Positions 1 through 5,394 of a stretch of DNA of 5,394 bases are shown in pieces. Below the pieces are notes generated by a model. It made no database searches. It was not told the origin of the DNA and saw only the letters and a list, made by a program, of their open reading frames with translations. The stretch's first letter is position 1; the number at the start of each line of letters is the position of its first letter. The DNA is from Spirochaeta sp. UBA2779 (lineage in GTDB: Bacteria; Spirochaetota; Spirochaetia; DSM-2461). The position numbers and the translations under genes are program-made. Where the stretch lies: assembly GCA_002352375.1 (NCBI GenBank), contig DEIH01000016.1:1-5394 (forward strand). The letters are read 5' to 3'.

Positions 1-4
1 GGGG

Positions 5-988
5 CTACCAGCGATATCCGGCCCCGAGCTGTACCATGACTACAGGCTCAGAATTGTAGTTTCCCCATCGGGTATCAAGCAGAAGAGAAAGGCCTGTCTT
101 CATCCTGACTGAAAAGCGGTTTGTAAAATTCCATGACAAGGCAAGATGAAAATCAAGCATGGACGTTGTAATCCAGATGATATCCCCGGCAAGCAGAGCA
201 AACTCCGGAATGTCGCTTCCAGCGGTCATTTGTACAGGGCCGAAATAATATCCTGCAGCGAATTCTCCAGATAACCTGCCAATCGTTCTGTATATAAAAC
301 CAACCCCCGGCAATATAAATAAATTTTGTTCGTTAGTTTCTAATCCGCCAAACTGATAGAAGGAACCATACTCCAAATACATGGAAAAGCTGATACCGAT
401 ATTGGAATTTATAAACCATTGAAAGTCAAATACAATCGGCATCAATCCCAGATAGCTGCGTCTATAAGAATTGCTGGTAAATGGTTTCACACGGAAAGCG
501 GGGCTGTACAGAACCATTTGAAACGAAGAAGCCAGGGAGCGTTCCAGAGCAATCTCGTCGGTCATCTTCCGTTCCTGCCGCACGACAAGCTCCTGAACAT
601 CAGGTTCGATAAGACCAAGGAAAGGAGTCCATAAATCGGCTACATGACTGCAGATGGTCTCCAGATCCTCCAAATTTGTCAAATCAGCCAATGAAAAAGA
701 TTCACTTAAAAAATTAGTACCCTCTGCTGTAAGACTGAAGGTTAGCTTCGAATCATCCGCAGCAATTTGAATGAGATCTATACGTCCATCCTCCCGATCT
801 GTTGGTATTACAGTATTCCGGGCGGCAATTTCAGCAAAAAGGATTTCAGCTGTCATACTCAGATACTCCGGAGCACTTTCCTGGATTTTCAGCTCAAATC
901 GAACTCGTCTGGGAATGGAATTATCTTCATTAGCGCAGAGACTCAGTATAGAAAGTATCAGTATTGCCGCGGTTAAACCTATTTTCAT
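5..988 (-). CDS. Exported TolB-N-like / outer-membrane beta-barrel-like protein
   Basis: This 327-residue exported protein has no function I can name. The chosen start is the ATG overlapping the upstream stop (ATGA). It gives a clean signal peptide: M-K, a hydrophobic run over residues 5-17, and L-C-A before Asn20. An in-frame start 8 codons upstream would put charged and polar residues ahead of it. Cys18 is preceded by L-S-L, a poor lipobox, so signal peptidase I cleavage after Ala19 seems likelier than lipidation. Residues about 25-130 form a small alpha/beta region resembling a degenerate TolB N-terminal-type domain. An R-Q-E linker follows at 137-139. Residues about 155-327 alternate hydrophobic and polar residues, are rich in Gly and aromatics, and end in G-Y-R-W. 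A terminal aromatic is typical of outer-membrane barrel C-terminal signals. The barrel is inferred from sequence pattern only. It is translated from the same message as the PEGA gene before it. The last base of the stop lies 5 bases from the window edge, so nothing downstream can be seen. Confidence 0.85.
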   Translation of the reverse strand: MKIGLTAAILILSILSLCANEDNSIPRRVRFELKIQESAPEYLSMTAEILFAEIAARNTVIPTDREDGRIDLIQIAADDSKLTFSLTAEGTNFLSESFSLADLTNLEDLETICSHVADLWTPFLGLIEPDVQELVVRQERKMTDEIALERSLASSFQMVLYSPAFRVKPFTSNSYRRSYLGLMPIVFDFQWFINSNIGISFSMYLEYGSFYQFGGLETNEQNLFILPGVGFIYRTIGRLSGEFAAGYYFGPVQMTAGSDIPEFALLAGDIIWITTSMLDFHLALSWNFTNRFSVRMKTGLSLLLDTRWGNYNSEPVVMVQLGAGYRW

Positions 989-2814
989 AACCCCATCCCC
1001 ATTCCAATACATATCCCGAAATTGACAGGGACTCTTCCATTATTCCCATCCCCGGCAAGATCGAACCTGTATTCGTAGAGGGACAGGTACATTTTGAGAG
1101 ACCAGAATACTGGCCGGGCTGCAGCACGCTGATTCATATAGCCTCTGAACCCCAAATCCATTCTTGCTGATAAATCGAGAAATGGACCTATTTCGTCAGT
1201 AATAACTGAGGGAATACTGACTGTGTAGGATTCCTTGGGAGAGAATGACAAACCACTGCCAATCCCGAAAAACAAATCAGACCGGGAGGAACTCAGATTG
1301 AGTCTCGCTGCTCCGTATAACATGTAATCTGTAAAACGATCTTCCGTTGCCGGCTCTGAATATTTTACAGCATTGATAATTCTGAAACCCGCCATGGTGC
1401 CGAGATAATGCCCTGTTCCCAGCCACTCCCATTCCATGCCGGTTGTAAAAGAGGAGTCGCCGAATCTTCCGCTGAAGGTACTCGTAGAGATTCCATTATC
1501 AAGAGTAATTTCTTCGTCGATAAAAGGTGTACCAATATCAATTGAAAGCAGATGCCGCCATGACTGCCGGGATTGTATCACCCTTCTTTGCGCCAGAAGC
1601 CGCTCATCATTTGAGCTTCCGGAATAAATGGTTTCCTGCCTGGTAATCAGCGTTTTTCCAGCATCAGGTAATACACGGTCCACTTCCTTTTCAAAAGCTG
1701 CAGAGATTTCATCAACTGCATCAAATATATCCAATCCAACAGAGCCGGACCAGCGGGTCCCCGCTTTAATCGTTTCATTACGCACATCATAAAGATTCGC
1801 CTGAATTGTGAGCCCATTTTCGTCTCTCCGAAACAAACCGGAAGCCACAAGATCGGTACCGGCATCCTCCAATACAGAAAAATCCGGAAGCATGAGAGCT
1901 CCGCGGCTTATCCAGGGAATCTCCATTAGTCCAACAGACAACCTGTTATCTTCTTCAAGAACAAACATTATACTCTCTGAAAATAATAAGGAAAGCTGAG
2001 GATCCGTTTCTCTCATGCTCAGAAACGGGCTAACAACCAATGTAAAAGTAGTATTGATATCTTCATCTGCTCCTTCGTCCAGGAGGGTCAGTTCCCCTGA
2101 AATTAAGTCAGATTCACCGGGGTTGATATACCGTATAACATCTTCTCTGCCGGACATCTTGAACTGAATTTGTTTCTTACCAGGGGTTAAGCTGATATTC
2201 AAGGGTGTCTTCCCCATCAGCAAGCCATCAACATAGGCCTCTGCACCAGCGGGTTCACTCGTAATGCTGAGCTGGTGAAGAGTTTCAGCTGAAATCAATG
2301 CAGGCCGGATAAGACCAAACCCCTTGAGGTCTTTTACAGCCCAGTCAGGGAATCTGACATAAGAAGCCAGAAACCGCCCGGCTCTCTGCCGGTCCTCTTC
2401 GTTATCTGGTTCCAGGATTAACGTTGGAGTACCTGAACCGCGAACTGAATCATCCTCAGTTAACCGCAGTTTAAATGGTGCCAGTAGAACAGTATCCGGA
2501 TGTACCTGCAGCAAGTTATCAGTGCCTGAATAGTTAAAGGTTGTGTTACCAGCTGGATGGACAGAATATTCACCCGGGCGTACCCGGAGAATAAGCAGAT
2601 CCCAGTCTTCACCGCCGATACGTTTCACATTCCGCTGATCACCCTCTACGACGATACGGACGCCTCGATTCCCGGGTACTTCTGAGTCTCTGGCAACAAC
2701 AATCATCAACAGAGAAGACGCCTTGTTTTTCGGTTTTGGAAGCTGACTGCCGGCTACTGGAAAGGCAACCAAAAAAATAAAGGTTGATACAATGAAAAAT
2801 GATCTACCGATCAT
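985..2814 (-). CDS. Exported PEGA-domain protein with TolB-N-like region and C-terminal barrel-like domain
   Basis: This is a 609-residue multidomain envelope protein. I chose the ATG at 2814 because the signal peptide then begins M-I-G-R and continues hydrophobic to a V-A-G/S-Q cleavage site near residue 22. A GTG 5 codons upstream (2829) is possible, but it would lie almost at the predicted transcription start. Neither start has a well-spaced Shine-Dalgarno. Visible regions in order: a beta-rich region at about 33-120; a PEGA domain at about 182-234 (S-E-P-A-G-A, Y-V-D-G, T-P-L, L-T-P-G-K); a TolB-N-like region at about 256-383 (T-D-L-V-A-S-G, L-T-I-Q-A-N-L-Y-D-V, then a helix F-D-A-V-D-E-I); an R-Q-E linker at 392-394; and a beta-rich, Gly/aromatic-rich C-terminus at about 421-609 that looks like an outer-membrane barrel. 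PEGA domains are beta-rich modules common in surface proteins and often linked to envelope or polysaccharide contact. It is the first gene of the two-gene operon. The PEGA call is firm. The TolB-like and barrel calls are inference. Confidence 0.88.
   Translation of the reverse strand: MIGRSFFIVSTFIFLVAFPVAGSQLPKPKNKASSLLMIVVARDSEVPGNRGVRIVVEGDQRNVKRIGGEDWDLLILRVRPGEYSVHPAGNTTFNYSGTDNLLQVHPDTVLLAPFKLRLTEDDSVRGSGTPTLILEPDNEEDRQRAGRFLASYVRFPDWAVKDLKGFGLIRPALISAETLHQLSITSEPAGAEAYVDGLLMGKTPLNISLTPGKKQIQFKMSGREDVIRYINPGESDLISGELTLLDEGADEDINTTFTLVVSPFLSMRETDPQLSLLFSESIMFVLEEDNRLSVGLMEIPWISRGALMLPDFSVLEDAGTDLVASGLFRRDENGLTIQANLYDVRNETIKAGTRWSGSVGLDIFDAVDEISAAFEKEVDRVLPDAGKTLITRQETIYSGSSNDERLLAQRRVIQSRQSWRHLLSIDIGTPFIDEEITLDNGISTSTFSGRFGDSSFTTGMEWEWLGTGHYLGTMAGFRIINAVKYSEPATEDRFTDYMLYGAARLNLSSSRSDLFFGIGSGLSFSPKESYTVSIPSVITDEIGPFLDLSARMDLGFRGYMNQRAAARPVFWSLKMYLSLYEYRFDLAGDGNNGRVPVNFGICIGMGMGL
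991..1000 (-). promoter_or_regulatory. Shine-Dalgarno and coupling site inside the upstream gene
   Basis: Read on the minus strand, GGGGATGGGG lies just ahead of the ATG at 988. It encodes part of the G-M-G-M-G-L tail of the upstream protein. The first GGGG is 8 bases from the start codon. With the ATGA stop/start overlap, it points to translational coupling of the two genes, so their products are probably made in linked amounts. Confidence 0.6.
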
Positions 2815-2837
2815 ATCCTGAGGATACACTGAAAAAG

Positions 2838-2843
2838 AGTATA
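2838..2843 (-). promoter_or_regulatory. Candidate -10 element for the PEGA operon
   Basis: On the minus strand this reads TATACT, 5 of 6 matches to the sigma-70 -10 consensus. Transcription would start near 2831 and give a leader of about 17 bases before the ATG at 2814, which is one reason to prefer that start over the GTG at 2829. No good -35 hexamer sits at the usual spacing; TTAGTC at a 15-base spacer is the nearest. Confidence 0.35.
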
Positions 2844-2886
2844 TCGCAATTAAGATTTGACTAACCTGCGTTTAACAGCCTTTCAC

Positions 2887-2916
2887 TTGATAAAAACATT
2901 TCCATATTGTAATTAT
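2887..2916 (+). promoter_or_regulatory. Candidate sigma-70 promoter for the 330-residue exported protein
   Basis: TTGATA at 2887-2892 (5 of 6 to the -35 consensus) is followed after 18 bases by AATTAT at 2911-2916 (4 of 6 to the -10). Transcription would start near 2923, leaving a leader of about 50 bases before the ATG at 2973. The -35 is good and the -10 mediocre, so the call is tentative. Confidence 0.4.
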
Positions 2917-2962
2917 CCCGGGGGCTGACGACTCACCAACGACGCGTTATGATAAGCCCTCC

Positions 2963-2968
2963 GGAGGA
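2963..2968 (+). promoter_or_regulatory. Shine-Dalgarno that decides the start at 2973
   Basis: GGAGGA lies 4 bases ahead of the ATG at 2973. An in-frame ATG at 2949 has no comparable site. The downstream ATG also gives a canonical signal peptide, so 2973 is chosen. The site forms the right half of the perfect palindrome CCTCCGGAGG at 2958-2967. Confidence 0.8.
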
Positions 2969-2972
2969 ACCC

Positions 2973-3965
2973 ATGTTTCGACTGAAATCAGCTATCCGCA
3001 GTCTTCTCTTTATTTCCTTAGTTCTTATTCTCAGCATCTCTCTTTCCGCTCAGGAATCAGATGCGAATTACGATCAGACAATCGTTCAGGTACTTGAAGG
3101 GTATCAGAAGCTTATGTCTGTTCCCCTTGATTCGGATGTTGAAGATACTGCTGGTTACGCCTGGTATATCTGCTCTCAGGCCATCAATAAAGGATTTCTG
3201 AGGTTTACCGTGGATCCGGTTTCCGACAGTCTGCTCCAGGGAGCTCGTTTTTTCGCCGAACCGGGTAATAACGTTACCCATATTCTTGTAACAACCAACC
3301 TGCTTGATATCTGGTCTGTCACTCCATCAACCTCATATGCAATTCTCACCGCGGCCTTCCGTGATGCCTCGAATTTTTTCCAGGACCCTCCCTCCTGGGG
3401 AGAATCTAAAGGTGATACCATGGAACGGCTCTTTATGAAGCTGGATATGTACAATGTGCAGGCCCGGCTGATCCGCGACCGCCTTTTACCTTCAGGCTTC
3501 CTCTTGAGTCCTTATGACAGCTACATTCTTGACAGCTTCGAGAAAGACGAACTGGCAAGCGTTATCCTCTACCTGGAACGGTTCTCTCTCCCGGTTGCCC
3601 GGGGTATGTACGAAGCCCGGCTTGGCTTTGAAAAGGATGTAACGGAAAATGATTTAAGAGATTTTGTAAATAACCTTGGGACACAGCTCCTGGACAGCCG
3701 AAAGGCCGTTCTGCCGGGCAGTGAAGATAGCGATATTTATCCCCTGGCTGTTGCTGTTCATACTTGGCTTGAGTTCTCCCCCTATCTGATTGCCAGAATC
3801 CACAACCGGGACCGTAAGGACAATCCGCTGTCTTTCGATCAGATTCTCAATCTTGAGCCGGATTACACCGAAATCCGGCGTCTGCTGGAAGCCAGCCGGA
3901 CAGGAGACATGCCCCTGATGAATCACATTGTCGAAGAAACCCTTAAAGGCTTCGAAGGCCGCTAA
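2973..3965 (+). CDS. Exported protein of unknown function
   Basis: I do not recognise this 330-residue protein. It begins M-F-R-L-K, followed by a hydrophobic stretch over residues 11-24 and a likely signal peptidase I site, L-S-A before Gln27, so it should be exported. There is no lipobox, no second membrane segment and no terminal aromatic barrel signal. The mature part reads as mixed alpha/beta and mostly helical towards the C-terminus, with one cysteine (Cys67). Around residues 94-136, F-F-A-E-P-G, then H-I-L-V-T-T-N-L-L-D, then a helix L-T-A-A-F-R-D-A resembles the segment before the active-site helix of M48-type metallopeptidases. The HExxH motif is absent, so at most this is a non-catalytic relative. 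The gene is divergent from the PEGA operon across 158 bp and convergent with the C-S lyase gene, with their stop codons overlapping. It therefore appears to be transcribed alone. Confidence 0.85.
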   Translation: MFRLKSAIRSLLFISLVLILSISLSAQESDANYDQTIVQVLEGYQKLMSVPLDSDVEDTAGYAWYICSQAINKGFLRFTVDPVSDSLLQGARFFAEPGNNVTHILVTTNLLDIWSVTPSTSYAILTAAFRDASNFFQDPPSWGESKGDTMERLFMKLDMYNVQARLIRDRLLPSGFLLSPYDSYILDSFEKDELASVILYLERFSLPVARGMYEARLGFEKDVTENDLRDFVNNLGTQLLDSRKAVLPGSEDSDIYPLAVAVHTWLEFSPYLIARIHNRDRKDNPLSFDQILNLEPDYTEIRRLLEASRTGDMPLMNHIVEETLKGFEGR

Positions 3966-5122
3966 AGAGCCCTCACCATCATATCAATCCCTTCCTCCAG
4001 CTGAGTGGAAGGACAGGCGATGTTCATTCTCATATACCCCTCCCCGCTCCGGCCGAAATCCGATCCTCTGCTGAGCCAGAGACCCTCATCAAGCAGCTTC
4101 TTCCAGAGATTCCCCGGGTAATCCATATGCAGCCATTCCAGATAGGTGCCCTCCAGATTGCCGGGAAGAACACCTGGCAGTTCATCAGTCAGCCGCTCTC
4201 TCAGCAGTAAGTCGTTTTTATCTATCTTTTCCAGCAGAGCCTCCAGCCAGGGTTCACCCTCCCGCCAGGCGGCTTCAGCTGCGGCATAGGAAAGGGGTGA
4301 TGAGCTGCCCTCCCCCAGACCGAGGGCGGTGAGCATAGACTGACAGCCGAGTCGGAATTCAGGATCGGGTACGATGGCAAAGGCCGTGGTGAGCCCGGGG
4401 ATATTGAAGGTTTTTGTAGCGGAAACCAGGGCCAGAGACCGGGGCAGCCGTTCTTCCGGGAGAGAAAGCCAGGGAATGTGACGGTATCCTGAGTGTACAA
4501 GATCGGCATGAATCTCATCGCTCACCACAGTCACATCTTTAGCGCGGCAGAGGTCAGCAAGATTTAAAAGCTCCTCTTCCCTCCACACCCGGCCCACCGG
4601 ATTATGAGGACTGCAGAAAATCAGGGTTTTCGCCCCGCTCTCATCAATAAACCTGGAGAGTCCATCCAGATCCATGGTCCAGCTGCCGTTTTCATCCTTA
4701 AGCAGTTGATTTACTGCAACCTTACGGTTGTTATTCACAATAGCCTTTCTAAAGGGATAATAAACCGGCTCCTGAATAATCACCGTATCTCCGGGGCTGG
4801 TAAACTCCTGCAGAAACATATGAATAAAGGGAACGATTCCAGGAGTCTCAAGGATTTCAGAAGCCTTGATATTCCATTTGTGACGGCGGGAGAACCAGCC
4901 GATCAGGGCCTCATCCAGGGATTCAGGTCGAGCGGTATAACCGAAAATTCCATGGTCCAGACGTTTTTTCAGAGCTTCTTCTATCATTGGCGCCACACGG
5001 AAATCCATGTCGGCAACCCAGAATGGAAGCAGGCCTTCACGCCTGGTAAGACGTTTGTCAAAATCCCATTTATAACAGGAGGTTCCCCGGCGGTTGATAC
5101 GGCTCTCGAAGTCAAAGTTCAT
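3962..5122 (-). CDS. PLP-dependent C-S beta-lyase, MalY/PatB/cystalysin family
   Basis: This 386-residue cytoplasmic enzyme (no signal peptide) is a fold-type I PLP protein. The family cleaves the C-S bond of cystathionine, giving homocysteine, pyruvate and ammonia, or of cysteine, giving H2S. Visible landmarks: F-W-V-A-D-M-D at 34-40; G-Y-T at 61-63; P-V-Y-Y-P-F at 119-124; C-S-P-H-N-P-V-G-R-V-W at 170-180; S-D-E-I-H-A-D-L at 201-208 with the PLP-nitrogen Asp202; S-A-T-K-T-F-N-I with the Schiff-base Lys237; G-T-Y-L-E-W at 325-330; and Arg365 in M-R-M-N, the expected carboxylate-binding Arg. The length fits MalY (about 390). The start M-N-F-D-F matches the family N-terminus. An open frame continues 75 codons upstream, but it would overlap the divergent lipoprotein gene. 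AGAGG at 5136-5140 is a Shine-Dalgarno with rather long spacing (13 bases). Motifs are closest to Treponema denticola cystalysin as I recall that sequence. Whether it acts in methionine synthesis or cysteine breakdown cannot be told from sequence, and no sulfur-pathway gene is nearby. Confidence 0.96.
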   Translation of the reverse strand: MNFDFESRINRRGTSCYKWDFDKRLTRREGLLPFWVADMDFRVAPMIEEALKKRLDHGIFGYTARPESLDEALIGWFSRRHKWNIKASEILETPGIVPFIHMFLQEFTSPGDTVIIQEPVYYPFRKAIVNNNRKVAVNQLLKDENGSWTMDLDGLSRFIDESGAKTLIFCSPHNPVGRVWREEELLNLADLCRAKDVTVVSDEIHADLVHSGYRHIPWLSLPEERLPRSLALVSATKTFNIPGLTTAFAIVPDPEFRLGCQSMLTALGLGEGSSSPLSYAAAEAAWREGEPWLEALLEKIDKNDLLLRERLTDELPGVLPGNLEGTYLEWLHMDYPGNLWKKLLDEGLWLSRGSDFGRSGEGYMRMNIACPSTQLEEGIDMMVRAL

Positions 5123-5178
5123 GTATGGATAATGACCTCTGACGCCCTGCCGTTCAAGCTCTCCGCTATAAATTGGAC

Positions 5179-5184
5179 TATAAT
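5179..5184 (+). promoter_or_regulatory. Candidate -10 element for the lipoprotein gene
   Basis: TATAAT here is a perfect -10 hexamer, 27 bases before the ATG at 5212. No clear -35 stands at 16-18 bases; TTCAAG at 5153-5158 is 20 bases away. The AT-rich block 5166-5198 is the only promoter-like part of the 89-bp gap, so the divergent C-S lyase gene may be transcribed from it too. I could not find a good minus-strand -35/-10 pair. Confidence 0.35.
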
Positions 5185-5201
5185 ATGGGAATTGATAACT
5201 T

Positions 5202-5208
5202 GGTGGGG
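5202..5208 (+). promoter_or_regulatory. Shine-Dalgarno for the lipoprotein gene
   Basis: GGTGGGG precedes the ATG at 5212, with its last base 3 bases from the start codon (5 if the GGTGG core is counted). It supports a start here, which also places the lipobox at the right distance. Confidence 0.55.
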
Positions 5209-5211
5209 AAA

Positions 5212-5394
5212 ATGAGATATCTGTCCGCTGTAATAATAACCCTCCTGCTTTTTGGATGTAAATCCGGAGAAAAAGAAATCTTGATTCATGAGGCTGCAGC
5301 CCGGTCCCTGCTCCCTGAAACACTCCTTGATGAAGCCCGCTCCGCAATTCTGACAGGTTTTAATTCTCCCCATGCTGAAAGAAACGAATTGATT
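5212..5394 (+). CDS. Lipoprotein, N-terminal part only (runs off the window)
   Basis: The frame is open from the ATG to the window end, giving 61 residues with no stop. The start M-R-Y is followed by a hydrophobic run to L-L-L-F-G-C, a lipobox with the lipidated cysteine at residue 16. L-F-G-C fits both the general and the looser spirochaetal consensus, so signal peptidase II processing and membrane anchoring are expected. The mature N-terminus is charged (K-S-G-E-K-E), and the visible remainder, rich in Ala, Leu, Glu and Arg, looks helical. The family cannot be identified from so short a piece. It is divergent from the C-S lyase gene across 89 bp. A plus-strand frame that runs antisense through the lyase gene stops within this start codon, which is coincidental. 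Confidence 0.8.
   Translation, partial: MRYLSAVIITLLLFGCKSGEKEILIHEAAARSLLPETLLDEARSAILTGFNSPHAERNELI

Noticed and set aside
419..1025. Plus-strand open frames of 63-84 codons within the left operon
   Set aside because: They are antisense to the well-supported minus-strand operon genes, lack ribosome sites and domains, and look like chance open frames.
2949..2972. In-frame upstream ATG for the 330-residue exported protein
   Set aside because: It has no Shine-Dalgarno and would add M-I-S-P-P-E-E-P ahead of a complete signal peptide, while the ATG at 2973 has GGAGGA at suitable spacing.
3941..3965. Possible terminator at the end of the 330-residue exported protein gene
   Set aside because: There are short inverted repeats (CCTT/AAGG and CTTCGAAG) but no stable stem and no T-run, and the segment is coding.
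4604..5215. A 203-codon plus-strand open frame
   Set aside because: It lies wholly antisense to the well-supported C-S lyase gene or in its upstream gap, has no recognisable domain, signal or Shine-Dalgarno, and its length is explained by the codon pattern of the opposite strand.
5123..5347. A 75-codon N-terminal extension of the C-S lyase
   Set aside because: The frame stays open, but family members begin at the M-N-F-D-F-like position. The extension has no homology I recognise and would cover the start and signal peptide of the divergent lipoprotein gene.

Overview
The window holds five protein-coding genes, four complete and one cut by the right edge. No RNA gene, CRISPR array, insertion sequence or phage gene is visible. 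The mix points to a diderm bacterium, most likely a spirochaete of the Spirochaetaceae type. The reasons are a PEGA-domain protein ending in a probable outer-membrane barrel, a second barrel-like protein behind it, a lipoprotein with an L-F-G-C lipobox, and a C-S lyase that reads close to Treponema denticola cystalysin. This placement is an inference from protein style, not from a marker gene.

Left part (5-2814, minus strand): a tight two-gene operon. The first gene encodes a 609-residue exported protein with a beta-rich N-terminal region, a PEGA domain, a TolB-N-like region and a C-terminal beta-rich region that looks like a barrel. Its TGA stop overlaps the ATG of the second gene in an ATGA junction. 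The second gene encodes a 327-residue exported protein that seems to repeat the same plan in shorter form: a small TolB-N-like region, an R-Q-E linker and a barrel ending in Trp. The two probably act together at the outer membrane.

Middle (2815-3965): a divergent intergenic region of 158 bp carries candidate promoters for both directions. To its right, on the plus strand, is a 330-residue exported protein of unknown function. Its stop codon overlaps that of the next gene, which converges on it.

Right part (3962-5394): a minus-strand PLP enzyme of the MalY/PatB/cystalysin family (cystathionine beta-lyase or C-S lyase) is divergent from a plus-strand lipoprotein gene that runs off the window. 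They share an 89-bp AT-rich intergenic region. The genes right of 2949 read richer in G and C than the operon on the left. That is a visual impression, and I made no calculation.

The longest stretch without a gene is the 158 bp at 2815-2972.
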